This document shows positions 34,446 to 41,239 of a stretch of 64,000 nucleotides of DNA, piece after piece. The position numbers were made by a program, and so were the translations under genes. How positions within the stretch are numbered: the first letter of the stretch is position 1; every line of letters starts with the position of its first letter. The notes below the pieces were generated by a model. That model was not told the DNA's origin, did not search any database, and was given only the letters and a program-made list of their open reading frames with translations. The DNA comes from Syntrophaceae bacterium UBA5764 (GTDB lineage Bacteria; Desulfobacterota; Syntrophia; Syntrophales; Smithellaceae): the NCBI GenBank assembly GCA_002418825.1, contig DIEW01000015.1, positions 1 to 64,000 on the forward strand, given 5' to 3'.

Positions 34446-35375
34446 ATGAAAAAAGTTATTTATTATGGCATCCGCGATATCAGAGTGGAAGAAGCGCTGG
34501 AAATAAGCCCGGGTAAAGGCGAAGTAAAGATTAAAATCAAATACTGCGGCATCTGCGGCTCGGATCTGCATGAATATCTGCACGGGCCTTTTCCGGAAAG
34601 CCCTTTCGGTCATGAAGCCTGCGGCGAAATCGTTGCTTTGGGAGAAGACGTAAAAGATTTTGTTGTCGGCGAGCGTGTGTGTTCTGTCATTCCCGGATCG
34701 TTTGCCGAATTTATAAACTGCCCTGTAGAAAGAGTACTTAAAATACCCGCCGATATGGATTGGAAACGCGCGGCGGTAGTTGAACCGCTTTCGGGTGCGG
34801 CCTACGCGCTGGAGCGCGCGCGAATAAAAGGCGATGAAACTGTTTTGGTTGCCGGTTGCGGCACAGTTGGCCTGATGATTCTTTTGGGCCTGAAATCTAT
34901 GGGTGTCAGAAATATCTATATGACTGATCTTTTGGATTACCGGCAAGACAAGGCCAGAGATCTGAGCGCGACGTTGACCTGGAATCCCTTGGAAGTAAAA
35001 ACATCTACAAAGATTAAAGAATTAACAAGTGGCAAAGGAGTGGATGTGGCCATCGAAGCCGTGGGCATTGAAGCGACACTAAAGGATTGTCTTTCTTCGG
35101 TGAAGTTTGGCGGCAAAGTTATCGTACAGGGAATTTTTACCGAGCGGGCTTTAGTGCATATGCTGGGTTTTGTCACGCGGGAGACCACCATGATCGGCAC
35201 CAATTCCATCAATCCGCAGCTGGCCTTGTCCTGGCTTAAATCCGGGAACATCCGCCCGGAAAGCGTTATCACCAGAATAATTCCCCTGAAAAAAATAAAG
35301 GAAGAGGGTTTTGAGGTTCTGGCAGGGAAAAGCACAGAAAATATAAAAATTCTGGTCGCGCCCTTTGGCGTGTAA
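34446..35375 (+). CDS. Medium-chain dehydrogenase lacking the structural-zinc lobe
   Basis: A 309-residue MDR protein similar to the one at 29611-30621. The catalytic-zinc features remain (CGICGSDLHEY, GHEACGEIVALGEDV) and the cofactor fold is intact (VLVAGCGTVGLMILLG). The usual four-Cys structural-zinc loop is absent: GERVCSVIPG runs straight into SFAEF. This explains the shorter length. It may oxidise a polyol or threonine-like substrate, but nothing here tells which. It begins 29 bases after sulP. Confidence 0.82.
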   Translation: MKKVIYYGIRDIRVEEALEISPGKGEVKIKIKYCGICGSDLHEYLHGPFPESPFGHEACGEIVALGEDVKDFVVGERVCSVIPGSFAEFINCPVERVLKIPADMDWKRAAVVEPLSGAAYALERARIKGDETVLVAGCGTVGLMILLGLKSMGVRNIYMTDLLDYRQDKARDLSATLTWNPLEVKTSTKIKELTSGKGVDVAIEAVGIEATLKDCLSSVKFGGKVIVQGIFTERALVHMLGFVTRETTMIGTNSINPQLALSWLKSGNIRPESVITRIIPLKKIKEEGFEVLAGKSTENIKILVAPFGV

Positions 35376-35387
35376 ACTCGTCAGGGG

Positions 35388-36005
35388 CTAGTTAATCGCG
35401 CCGCTTTTTTTCAGCAAAGCGGCAATAGCTTCGGCCATTAACCTGTAGCCTGTGGCGTTGGGATGGATAAAATCGGATTTCAGTTTGCTGTCGGCCAGCA
35501 CTTCGGATAATATTTTTTCTTCCAGAGGGACAGATAATTCCCAAGCGATTTCTCCGTACATGACATGTGGTGAAACAGAGAGGTTTGGCGCGGGTACGGC
35601 GATGAGCACAACGGATACACCCTCATGGCGAGCCAGTGAAATCATTTTTTTTATGTTGTCGGCTGCTTTCCGCAAATTCAGGCGCCGGAGCTGGTCGTTG
35701 GCACCGTGGCATAAAATAAGCAACGCCGGCTTTTCCTGTTGAAGGACTTTCGGCAAACGTGATAATCCGTCAGCCGTTACTTCTCCCGGTACTCCGGCAT
35801 TGACAACTTTTCGACCGATCATTTGTCCCAAAACGGCCGGATAAGAATAAATCTGTTCCACGCCGGTGCCGAAAGTCAGACTATCGCCGAAAGCCACAAT
35901 AACATCATTGGCAGCCAGCGGTGACAGTTTGGGCGGTGAGGAACAGCCAACAAAACACGCGCTGAGGATTATTACTAGAAATAAAATCAAATATTTTGGC
36001 TTCAT
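35388..36005 (-). CDS. GDSL-type esterase lipoprotein
   Basis: A 205-residue SGNH hydrolase. A short signal peptide ends in a lipobox (SACFVGC), so it is probably anchored to a membrane. Block I AFGDSLTFGTG holds the nucleophile Ser, block III HGANDQ the oxyanion Asn, and DFIHPN the Asp-x-x-His pair. It resembles TesA/arylesterases that hydrolyse acyl esters or lysophospholipids. It converges on the dehydrogenase gene with a 12-base gap. Confidence 0.87.
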   Translation of the reverse strand: MKPKYLILFLVIILSACFVGCSSPPKLSPLAANDVIVAFGDSLTFGTGVEQIYSYPAVLGQMIGRKVVNAGVPGEVTADGLSRLPKVLQQEKPALLILCHGANDQLRRLNLRKAADNIKKMISLARHEGVSVVLIAVPAPNLSVSPHVMYGEIAWELSVPLEEKILSEVLADSKLKSDFIHPNATGYRLMAEAIAALLKKSGAIN

Positions 36006-36188
36006 TGTATTTGTGCGGGTATCTCCTGTTATTATCCTGATGCGGCGTTATCATGATTTAGTCATTATCAGATAATTATCTGCACTTTTTGTCAATAGGG
36101 GAAGAGTGATCCGATAGAAAAGTTTATTTTTTCTATTAATTATTTTATGTTAAGCAACATTTGATTTGTCAGTAGGGGGATGAGCGTG

Positions 36189-36968
36189 ATGGGATGGTTT
36201 GTAAATCGCCTCCGCCGGAAGATTATGCGACAACCTTTTCCTGCTGCGTGGGAAGAAATTATCCATCGTAATTTTGTTTATTATCGGCTGCTTGATGATG
36301 CTGAACAGGCGCACCTGCAAAAGCTGATGCAGGTATTCATTGCGGAAAAAAATTGGGAAGGAGCCGGTGGCCTGGAACTGACCGACGAAATTCGTGTCAC
36401 AATTGCTGTTCAAGCCTGCCTGCTTATTCTCAATATGTCGCATGATTATTACCGCAACGTGACAACAATCATCGTTTATCCATCTGAAGTCGTGCCCCCG
36501 CCGCGCAAGATTTCTTTTTTTGAAACAGCCCTGCATCCGGTGGAACCACCATACCCGATTGTTGGTCAGGCATTTCATCGGGGACCGCTTATTCTTGTCT
36601 GGGAGGCGGTATTATTCAGCGGCCGTCATCCCGGCTCAGGTTATAATGTTGTTTATCATGAATTCGCGCATAAGCTGGATATGCTCGACGGTGCCGCCGA
36701 CGGTACGCCGCCCCTGAATACGCGTTTGGAATATCGAAAATGGATAAAAACGCTTTCGCGGGAGTATCTCCTTCTGCGGAAAGATTTAGAAAAAGGCGTC
36801 GGGATATTTCTTGATGAATACGGAGCCATGGACGAAGCGGAGTTTTTCGCCGTCGCCACCGAGCAATTTTTTGCTCAGCCCGTTTTGATGTGCGAACATG
36901 CGCCGGAACTTTACCGGCTTTTCCGAGAATATTATGGCCAGGATCCTGTGGCGCGTGGAGGAAAGTGA
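36189..36968 (+). CDS. mtfA: MtfA-like zinc metallopeptidase (M90 family)
   Basis: About 259 residues. The zinc site is HEFAHKLD (HExxH) with acidic residues further on (DEAEFFAVATEQFF); the N-terminal region (LQKLMQVFIAEKNWEG, then RVTIAVQACLLIL) is characteristic of MtfA/DgsA anti-repressor proteins. In enterobacteria MtfA binds the glucose repressor Mlc; in this lineage its partner is unknown. ATG 36189 is spaced nine bases from GGGGG 36175-36179; ATG 36180 is too close to that site. Confidence 0.85.
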   Translation: MGWFVNRLRRKIMRQPFPAAWEEIIHRNFVYYRLLDDAEQAHLQKLMQVFIAEKNWEGAGGLELTDEIRVTIAVQACLLILNMSHDYYRNVTTIIVYPSEVVPPPRKISFFETALHPVEPPYPIVGQAFHRGPLILVWEAVLFSGRHPGSGYNVVYHEFAHKLDMLDGAADGTPPLNTRLEYRKWIKTLSREYLLLRKDLEKGVGIFLDEYGAMDEAEFFAVATEQFFAQPVLMCEHAPELYRLFREYYGQDPVARGGK

Positions 36969-37053
36969 CTACACTGTAAATCAGTTGACATGTTTTTTCG
37001 GGCAGTTTTTTGTGTTAATATGCACGCAACTATAGCTTGATAAAATAATATGC

Positions 37054-37508
37054 ATGGGGAAAATAAATGTGAAGAAAATATTTCGCTATGAACTAAAGGT
37101 ATCCATAGAAACAATTGATGAAAACGGCCATGTGAACAGCGTGGAATATCTGCGCTGGATGCCGCAGTTATACATGCGGACATATTGGGATGTACCGAAG
37201 CGACGAAGGCTGTCGGTGCGACATGGGTGGTGCGCACGCACCGCATTAAATATTTGCGACCGGCATTTGCCGGTGAAAAAAGTGTTGTTTTGACCTGGGT
37301 TTCCAATCTGCGCCGGGTTCTTTCTTTGCGCAAGTATAAAGTTGTGCGCATGGAAGATAAAGCGGTTTTAGCCGAAGGCGAAACGGACTGGGTTTTTGTT
37401 AATGCGGCAACAGGAAAATTACGTTCGATACCCAAGGATATTTTGTCTGTTTTTGAAGTTCTGCCCAAGGAAAATGAGGCAGAGGTAATGAAACATGCGC
37501 AGGATTGA
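37054..37508 (+). pseudogene. Acyl-CoA thioesterase (4HBT family), frameshifted
   Basis: Two overlapping frames together make one hot-dog-fold thioesterase. Frame 1 gives ELKVSIETIDENGHVNSVEY (the GHVN block) and RWM; then the match moves to another frame that reads DAAVIHADILGCTEATKAVG and continues WVVRTHRIKYLRPAFAGEK to the stop at 37508. The switch is at about 37160, around TGGATGCC. The joined protein would be about 145 residues, normal for the family. Either a small indel inactivated the gene or the assembly has an error there. Confidence 0.78.
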
Positions 37509-37533
37509 ATAACCATCGATATGAAGGAATTTT

Positions 37534-37875
37534 ATGATTGCTTATCTGAAAGAACATGAGAACTATGTAAAAAAAATGCTCGAAAAAAATCTCAGCCGAA
37601 GTGAATTGCAGTCACTTTTAACGCATCACAACAAACAGATCCAGTGGATGCAACACGAAAGACTGGCGCACCTGATTGTTATGCTTTTCGTGTGTCTTTT
37701 TATGTTGCTTTCCCTGGGTTTTGCTGTTATGAATACGTCTATTGCTACGATAGTTCTTACTGCTTTTCTTCTTGTTTTATCGGTTGCATACATTATTCAT
37801 TATTACCGGCTCGAAAACGGTGTGCAAAGATGTTACCTGTTGTCCGGTGAGATTAAGAAACGTATGGAGTTATGA
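37534..37875 (+). CDS. Small hypothetical membrane protein
   Basis: A 113-residue protein with a charged, helical N-terminal half (residues 1-45) and two hydrophobic segments (about 48-68 LIVMLFVCLFMLLSLGFAV and about 72-92), then a short basic tail. GAAGG precedes ATG 37534. It follows the thioesterase remnant by 25 bases and precedes another unknown gene. I do not recognise the family. Confidence 0.6.
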   Translation: MIAYLKEHENYVKKMLEKNLSRSELQSLLTHHNKQIQWMQHERLAHLIVMLFVCLFMLLSLGFAVMNTSIATIVLTAFLLVLSVAYIIHYYRLENGVQRCYLLSGEIKKRMEL

Positions 37876-37924
37876 ATACGGCGTGGCTACTGCCGCATTA
37901 TATAATTAGATAAACAGGAGAAAA

Positions 37925-38332
37925 ATGATGGTCCAAAATAAAATAGTTGTCCGTTACATGGACGGACAACTATTGAAAGGCGTCACGAATGATTTTTTCC
38001 CGGATAAGGAAATTTTTCATTTGTTGCCCGTGGAGACGCCTGAGGAAGGCATACCGATAATGCTGTCGGATTCCAATTTGAAAGCAATTTTCTTTGTCAA
38101 AGGATATGAAGGCAACCCGGACTATAAGGACAAGAAAGATTTTGATTCAAAAAAACCTTTAGTTGGACGCAAAATAAGAGTGGTTTTCAAAGACGGAGAA
38201 GTAATGGTCGGCACTACTTACGGTTACCGGCCAGGACGAGCCGGCTTTTTTGTCGTCCCCGCCGATGCGGATTCCAATATCCAGCGCTGTTATGTTCTTA
38301 CCGCCGCCACGCAGGAAGTTTCCTTTATTTGA
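37925..38332 (+). CDS. Conserved hypothetical protein, duplicated small beta domain
   Basis: A 135-residue soluble protein containing two similar stretches: VRYMDGQLLKGVTNDFFPDKEIFHLLP near the N-terminus resembles VVFKDGEVMVGTTYGYRPGRAGFFVVP near the C-terminus, so it looks like an internal repeat of a beta domain, possibly a regulator or binding module. No family name can be supported. GGAG precedes ATG 37925. Confidence 0.6.
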   Translation: MMVQNKIVVRYMDGQLLKGVTNDFFPDKEIFHLLPVETPEEGIPIMLSDSNLKAIFFVKGYEGNPDYKDKKDFDSKKPLVGRKIRVVFKDGEVMVGTTYGYRPGRAGFFVVPADADSNIQRCYVLTAATQEVSFI

Positions 38333-38385
38333 TCGCTTGTTTTACTTAATAAAAAGACCATGTTTTAAGGTAAAACAGCGCGGCG

Positions 38386-39120
38386 CTATTTCCATATTTT
38401 TGTATTGATCAGTTTATAAGGAAAAAGCATCGGTACGCTTTTTTGATAGTTGCGGTAAACATTGCCGAATTCCCGCGCAAGGTCCCGTTCCTCCAAGTGT
38501 GCGCCGATTATAATCCACACAGACCACATGAAGTTGAAAAATAACCTGTCCGTGCTCAGATCTGGGCATGACCAGATCATAATTAGTATAAAAAAATACA
38601 AGGGATGGCGCACCCAGCGGTAGGGACCTTTGACGACAAATTTTGTCCGGCGATGTTTTATATGACGATCACACTCAAATACCGCCTGGATGCCGAAGGG
38701 ATCAAAAAACCCCAATGATTTAACAGCCCAGAAAAATCCGACGATCGGTAGAATAAAAAACAGGCGCATAAACAGGCGCGTCAATCCTTGCGCTTCCCAC
38801 AGCGGAGCCGTGGCCTGCCAGAAGATAATGACGATAAACAAAAAAATACCGGAGGCAATGGAATAAACGGCTTCGTGATACGCGTCAGGGAAAAGCCTGG
38901 ATAAGTGCCGCTTGAATGACCGGCGTACCATGATGCTGTGCTGGAGAAAAAAAGCAAGGGATAGGCCGGCATTAAATATAAGCGCCGCGCTTCCGTTCCA
39001 TCCGAAGTCAATCAGGTTAAGATTTCCCGCCCAGAGAAAAACGGCGAAGATGAACAAAGTAAATCCGCCGAAAATATAGGATAGCGTCGCGACAATTAAT
39101 CCGGGATGCTTAAAGACCAT
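38386..39120 (-). CDS. Membrane methyltransferase of the NnrU/isoprenylcysteine methyltransferase-like group
   Basis: A 244-residue protein with about six membrane segments and the C-terminal SAM-binding signature of the ICMT/PEMT/NnrU group: GPYRWVRHPLYF, then EERDLAREFGNVYRNYQK and VPMLFP. The pattern recalls methanethiol S-methyltransferase (MddA), which makes dimethyl sulfide, but this is not proven. It starts 18 bases after hgcB stops and is on the same strand, so it probably belongs to the hgc operon. A methyltransferase there is unusual enough to note (see findings). Confidence 0.72.
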   Translation of the reverse strand: MVFKHPGLIVATLSYIFGGFTLFIFAVFLWAGNLNLIDFGWNGSAALIFNAGLSLAFFLQHSIMVRRSFKRHLSRLFPDAYHEAVYSIASGIFLFIVIIFWQATAPLWEAQGLTRLFMRLFFILPIVGFFWAVKSLGFFDPFGIQAVFECDRHIKHRRTKFVVKGPYRWVRHPLYFFILIMIWSCPDLSTDRLFFNFMWSVWIIIGAHLEERDLAREFGNVYRNYQKSVPMLFPYKLINTKIWK

Positions 39121-39138
39121 ATAAATTTCCGGCTTTTT

Positions 39139-39462
39139 TCAGCAACAGCAACCGCTGTTGTTTTTTCCCGTGGGCGCAGTTTGCCCACCGCAGCAACAGG
39201 CGGCGTCGCTTTCCCCCAGCAGGGAATTAATTACCGCCGCGGCGCAGCCCACCCCGGATTCCACGTAAATCGCCTCTGCCGGGCAATTTTTGCGGCAGGC
39301 GCCGCACTCCATGCAGGCATCGCGATCCCGGAGGATGGCGCTCCGTCCGTTCATTTTGAAAACCCGATGCGGGCAGACCTCCAGACACATACCGCAGCCC
39401 GTGCATTTGTTTTCATCGAGCTTTAGGGTGACGACGTTTTTCAGATAAGACAAATTGGTCAT
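39139..39462 (-). CDS. hgcB: HgcB, ferredoxin partner in mercury methylation
   Basis: A 107-residue 2[4Fe-4S] ferredoxin: Cys20/23/26/30 (CTGCGMCLEVC) and Cys50/53/56/60 (CMECGACRKNC). It also has the two features that mark HgcB: an extra Cys73 in GVGCAAAV and a C-terminal Cys group (CCC at 105-107; another ACCC run at 88-91). HgcB reduces the corrinoid of HgcA during methylation of Hg(II). It begins 10 bases after hgcA with AGGAG in the gap. The extended double cysteine-rich tail is more than the usual vicinal pair. Confidence 0.9.
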   Translation of the reverse strand: MTNLSYLKNVVTLKLDENKCTGCGMCLEVCPHRVFKMNGRSAILRDRDACMECGACRKNCPAEAIYVESGVGCAAAVINSLLGESDAACCCGGQTAPTGKNNSGCCC

Positions 39463-39472
39463 TTATCGACTC

Positions 39473-40603
39473 CTAAGATATTACCCGCGAAGTTAACCAG
39501 AGCAACGCGCCGCCGACCGCGGCGCAAATCTGTATGGGCAGCGCGAAACGCATTTCTTTTTTAACGCCGGAAAACGATGTGTAGGTTGAAGCTCCGGTGA
39601 AGTTCATCGCCAGGTAGGAGGCAATGGCCGGAACAATGAAAATCCAGGACAAAGCCTCGATTCTGTCTGGCCATGTGGAAAAGTTCATGCCGCGCAGGTA
39701 AAGTAAAGCCACCGCCGTTATTGCGCCGATAAAAAAACCTTTTACGGAAAAAGCTCTTCCCGGCAGATAAGGCAAAAGCGCAGGGTTGAGCACGGCCCCG
39801 GCCAAAACAGCGCCCCCCAGCGCCGCGACAGCAAAAAAACCGAAATCAGTCAAATTGCTCCAGTAGCCGCCCGGCCCGCCAAGGCCGCTTAAAAAGAAAA
39901 AAATCAGCGTCAGCAGGGAAAAGGGCCTGATGACTTCAACAAGTTCTATCGGAATCAGAACAGTCCTGTCTTTCAACGGGAAGGCAACCGTGCGCATTTT
40001 ATCATCCACATGGAAGTTGTTGTCCAGGTAAGCGGTTAAATCACCGGCTTTTACCGGTCCGTAACAGACCGTAAAGCCGGTGCCTTTTTTTACCTCATGC
40101 GCGGCTACTCCGGGCGCGCCCAGCTGTGGGAGGATAATTTTTCTATGACTGACTATTTCCTTGAGCCGGCTGTTTTCAATTTTACTGATTAATTCCTGCG
40201 TGCCGAAGGTTCCCTTGCCCGCCGCGCACCAGACATTGATGCCTTTGGTGTCCAAAACCAAAATCCATAGATTTCGCCCCGGCAGCGCCTCGCGCAGCTT
40301 ATCAAAACTCATTTTGTAATTGGCGGTGACTAAAACGTCCGAGGCGGCATCGGGATTATTCAGCGCGTAGAGGCCGGGTTCAAGGGAGTAATTCATGCGC
40401 CCCACGCCCCAGCGCACTTTAATCGCCTCACGGCGGTCAGCCCAAGTCAGATTTGAAGATACCCGCGGCAGAATTCCCGTTGTGGTTTCAAGTGAACCAG
40501 CCACAAATGGCTGATGGATGCTGGGATAGACAGTCTGTTTAGACTGAACCGGAACACAGCAGTTGAAATTATTTTGTATTACCGGAAGAGTTAAATTTTT
40601 CAT
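39473..40603 (-). CDS. hgcA: HgcA, corrinoid protein of mercury methylation
   Basis: A 376-residue protein with an N-terminal CdhD-like corrinoid-binding domain and about five C-terminal membrane helices. The diagnostic cap-helix motif NVWCAAGK is at residues 123-130, with Cys126 the expected cobalt ligand. HgcA transfers a methyl group from its corrinoid to Hg(II) in anaerobes. The N-terminus has a Cys pair (NCCVP) not present in the core motif. ATG 40603 is chosen over TTG 40609 in the same frame. It lies 18 bases after a MarR-type regulator. Confidence 0.93.
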   Translation of the reverse strand: MKNLTLPVIQNNFNCCVPVQSKQTVYPSIHQPFVAGSLETTTGILPRVSSNLTWADRREAIKVRWGVGRMNYSLEPGLYALNNPDAASDVLVTANYKMSFDKLREALPGRNLWILVLDTKGINVWCAAGKGTFGTQELISKIENSRLKEIVSHRKIILPQLGAPGVAAHEVKKGTGFTVCYGPVKAGDLTAYLDNNFHVDDKMRTVAFPLKDRTVLIPIELVEVIRPFSLLTLIFFFLSGLGGPGGYWSNLTDFGFFAVAALGGAVLAGAVLNPALLPYLPGRAFSVKGFFIGAITAVALLYLRGMNFSTWPDRIEALSWIFIVPAIASYLAMNFTGASTYTSFSGVKKEMRFALPIQICAAVGGALLWLTSRVIS

Positions 40604-40621
40604 ATCCAATCTCTTTGTCGT

Positions 40622-41086
40622 TTATCGGCAGCAGGCGTTTTGCCGCGTGTATGCTTTTATCGCCCCGATGAAAGTACTGACGGAATTCAAAACATGTTTT
40701 GTCCTTTTTTCGGGGATATTGCCCATTACTTTATGAAAAAAATCCATGATGCACAGCCGGACATTTTTGTGCGTTTTTTCTCCCTTTTTTGTCAGAGTCA
40801 GATAAGCGGCGCGTAAATCATGAGGATCTGTCCGGCGCTGTAAAAGTTTCTTCTTGATCAGCGGATTCAGCAGCCTGGTGGTAGTGCTTTTTTCCACGGC
40901 GAGATGCCGGTGCAAATCGGCCATTTTTAGTTCTTTATTCTGCGAAATTACGTCCAGAATGAGGAACTGGTGAAAGGTGACTCCTTCACAAAAGGCTTCA
41001 TCCTGGCGTAAAAAGCGCGTTGTCTGGGCCAGGCCGGTGAATACTTCCAGTAGCTGACGGTAATTGGTATTCGTTTCTCTCAACAT
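40622..41086 (-). CDS. MarR-family transcriptional regulator
   Basis: About 154 residues with a MarR winged-helix core: FHQFLILDVISQ, the recognition helix region VEKSTTTRLLNPLIKKKLLQRR, and the wing DPHDLRAAYLTLTKKGE. It ends with a Cys pair (NACCR). It heads the operon with hgcA and hgcB. ATG 41086 coincides with the predicted transcription start; TTG 41101 in the same frame would lie upstream of it. The palindrome GTTGTA-TTA-TACAAC over its own -10 box points to autorepression. Its ligand could be a metal or thiol (inference). Confidence 0.85.
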   Translation of the reverse strand: MLRETNTNYRQLLEVFTGLAQTTRFLRQDEAFCEGVTFHQFLILDVISQNKELKMADLHRHLAVEKSTTTRLLNPLIKKKLLQRRTDPHDLRAAYLTLTKKGEKTHKNVRLCIMDFFHKVMGNIPEKRTKHVLNSVSTFIGAIKAYTRQNACCR

Positions 41087-41088
41087 AG

Positions 41089-41103
41089 TTGTATTATACA
41101 ACC
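41089..41103. promoter_or_regulatory. Palindromic operator (MarR-type) at the marR-hgcAB promoter
   Basis: GTTGTA (41089-41094) and TACAAC (41098-41103) form a perfect 6-bp inverted repeat around TTA, the size and symmetry of a MarR dimer site. It covers the -10 box of the promoter at 41093-41120, so binding would block transcription. Confidence 0.75.
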
Positions 41104-41120
41104 AATATGCTGTTTGTCAA
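41093..41120 (-). promoter_or_regulatory. Sigma-70 promoter of the marR-hgcA-hgcB operon
   Basis: On the minus strand TTGACA (plus 41115-41120) and TATAAT (plus 41093-41098) are both perfect consensus boxes with 16-base spacing. The start point would be at about 41086, the A of the MarR ATG, so the message would be leaderless or nearly so. Confidence 0.8.
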
Positions 41121-41239
41121 TCAAAATATTTTGCCCATATTATTAAACGGTAGGGAAGATCTGGCCGGCCCGTTCTGTGCTTGAAATGTTTCGGGAATTC
41201 TGATTAATTCGCCTCATTAAGTAAAGGATCCATATATCT

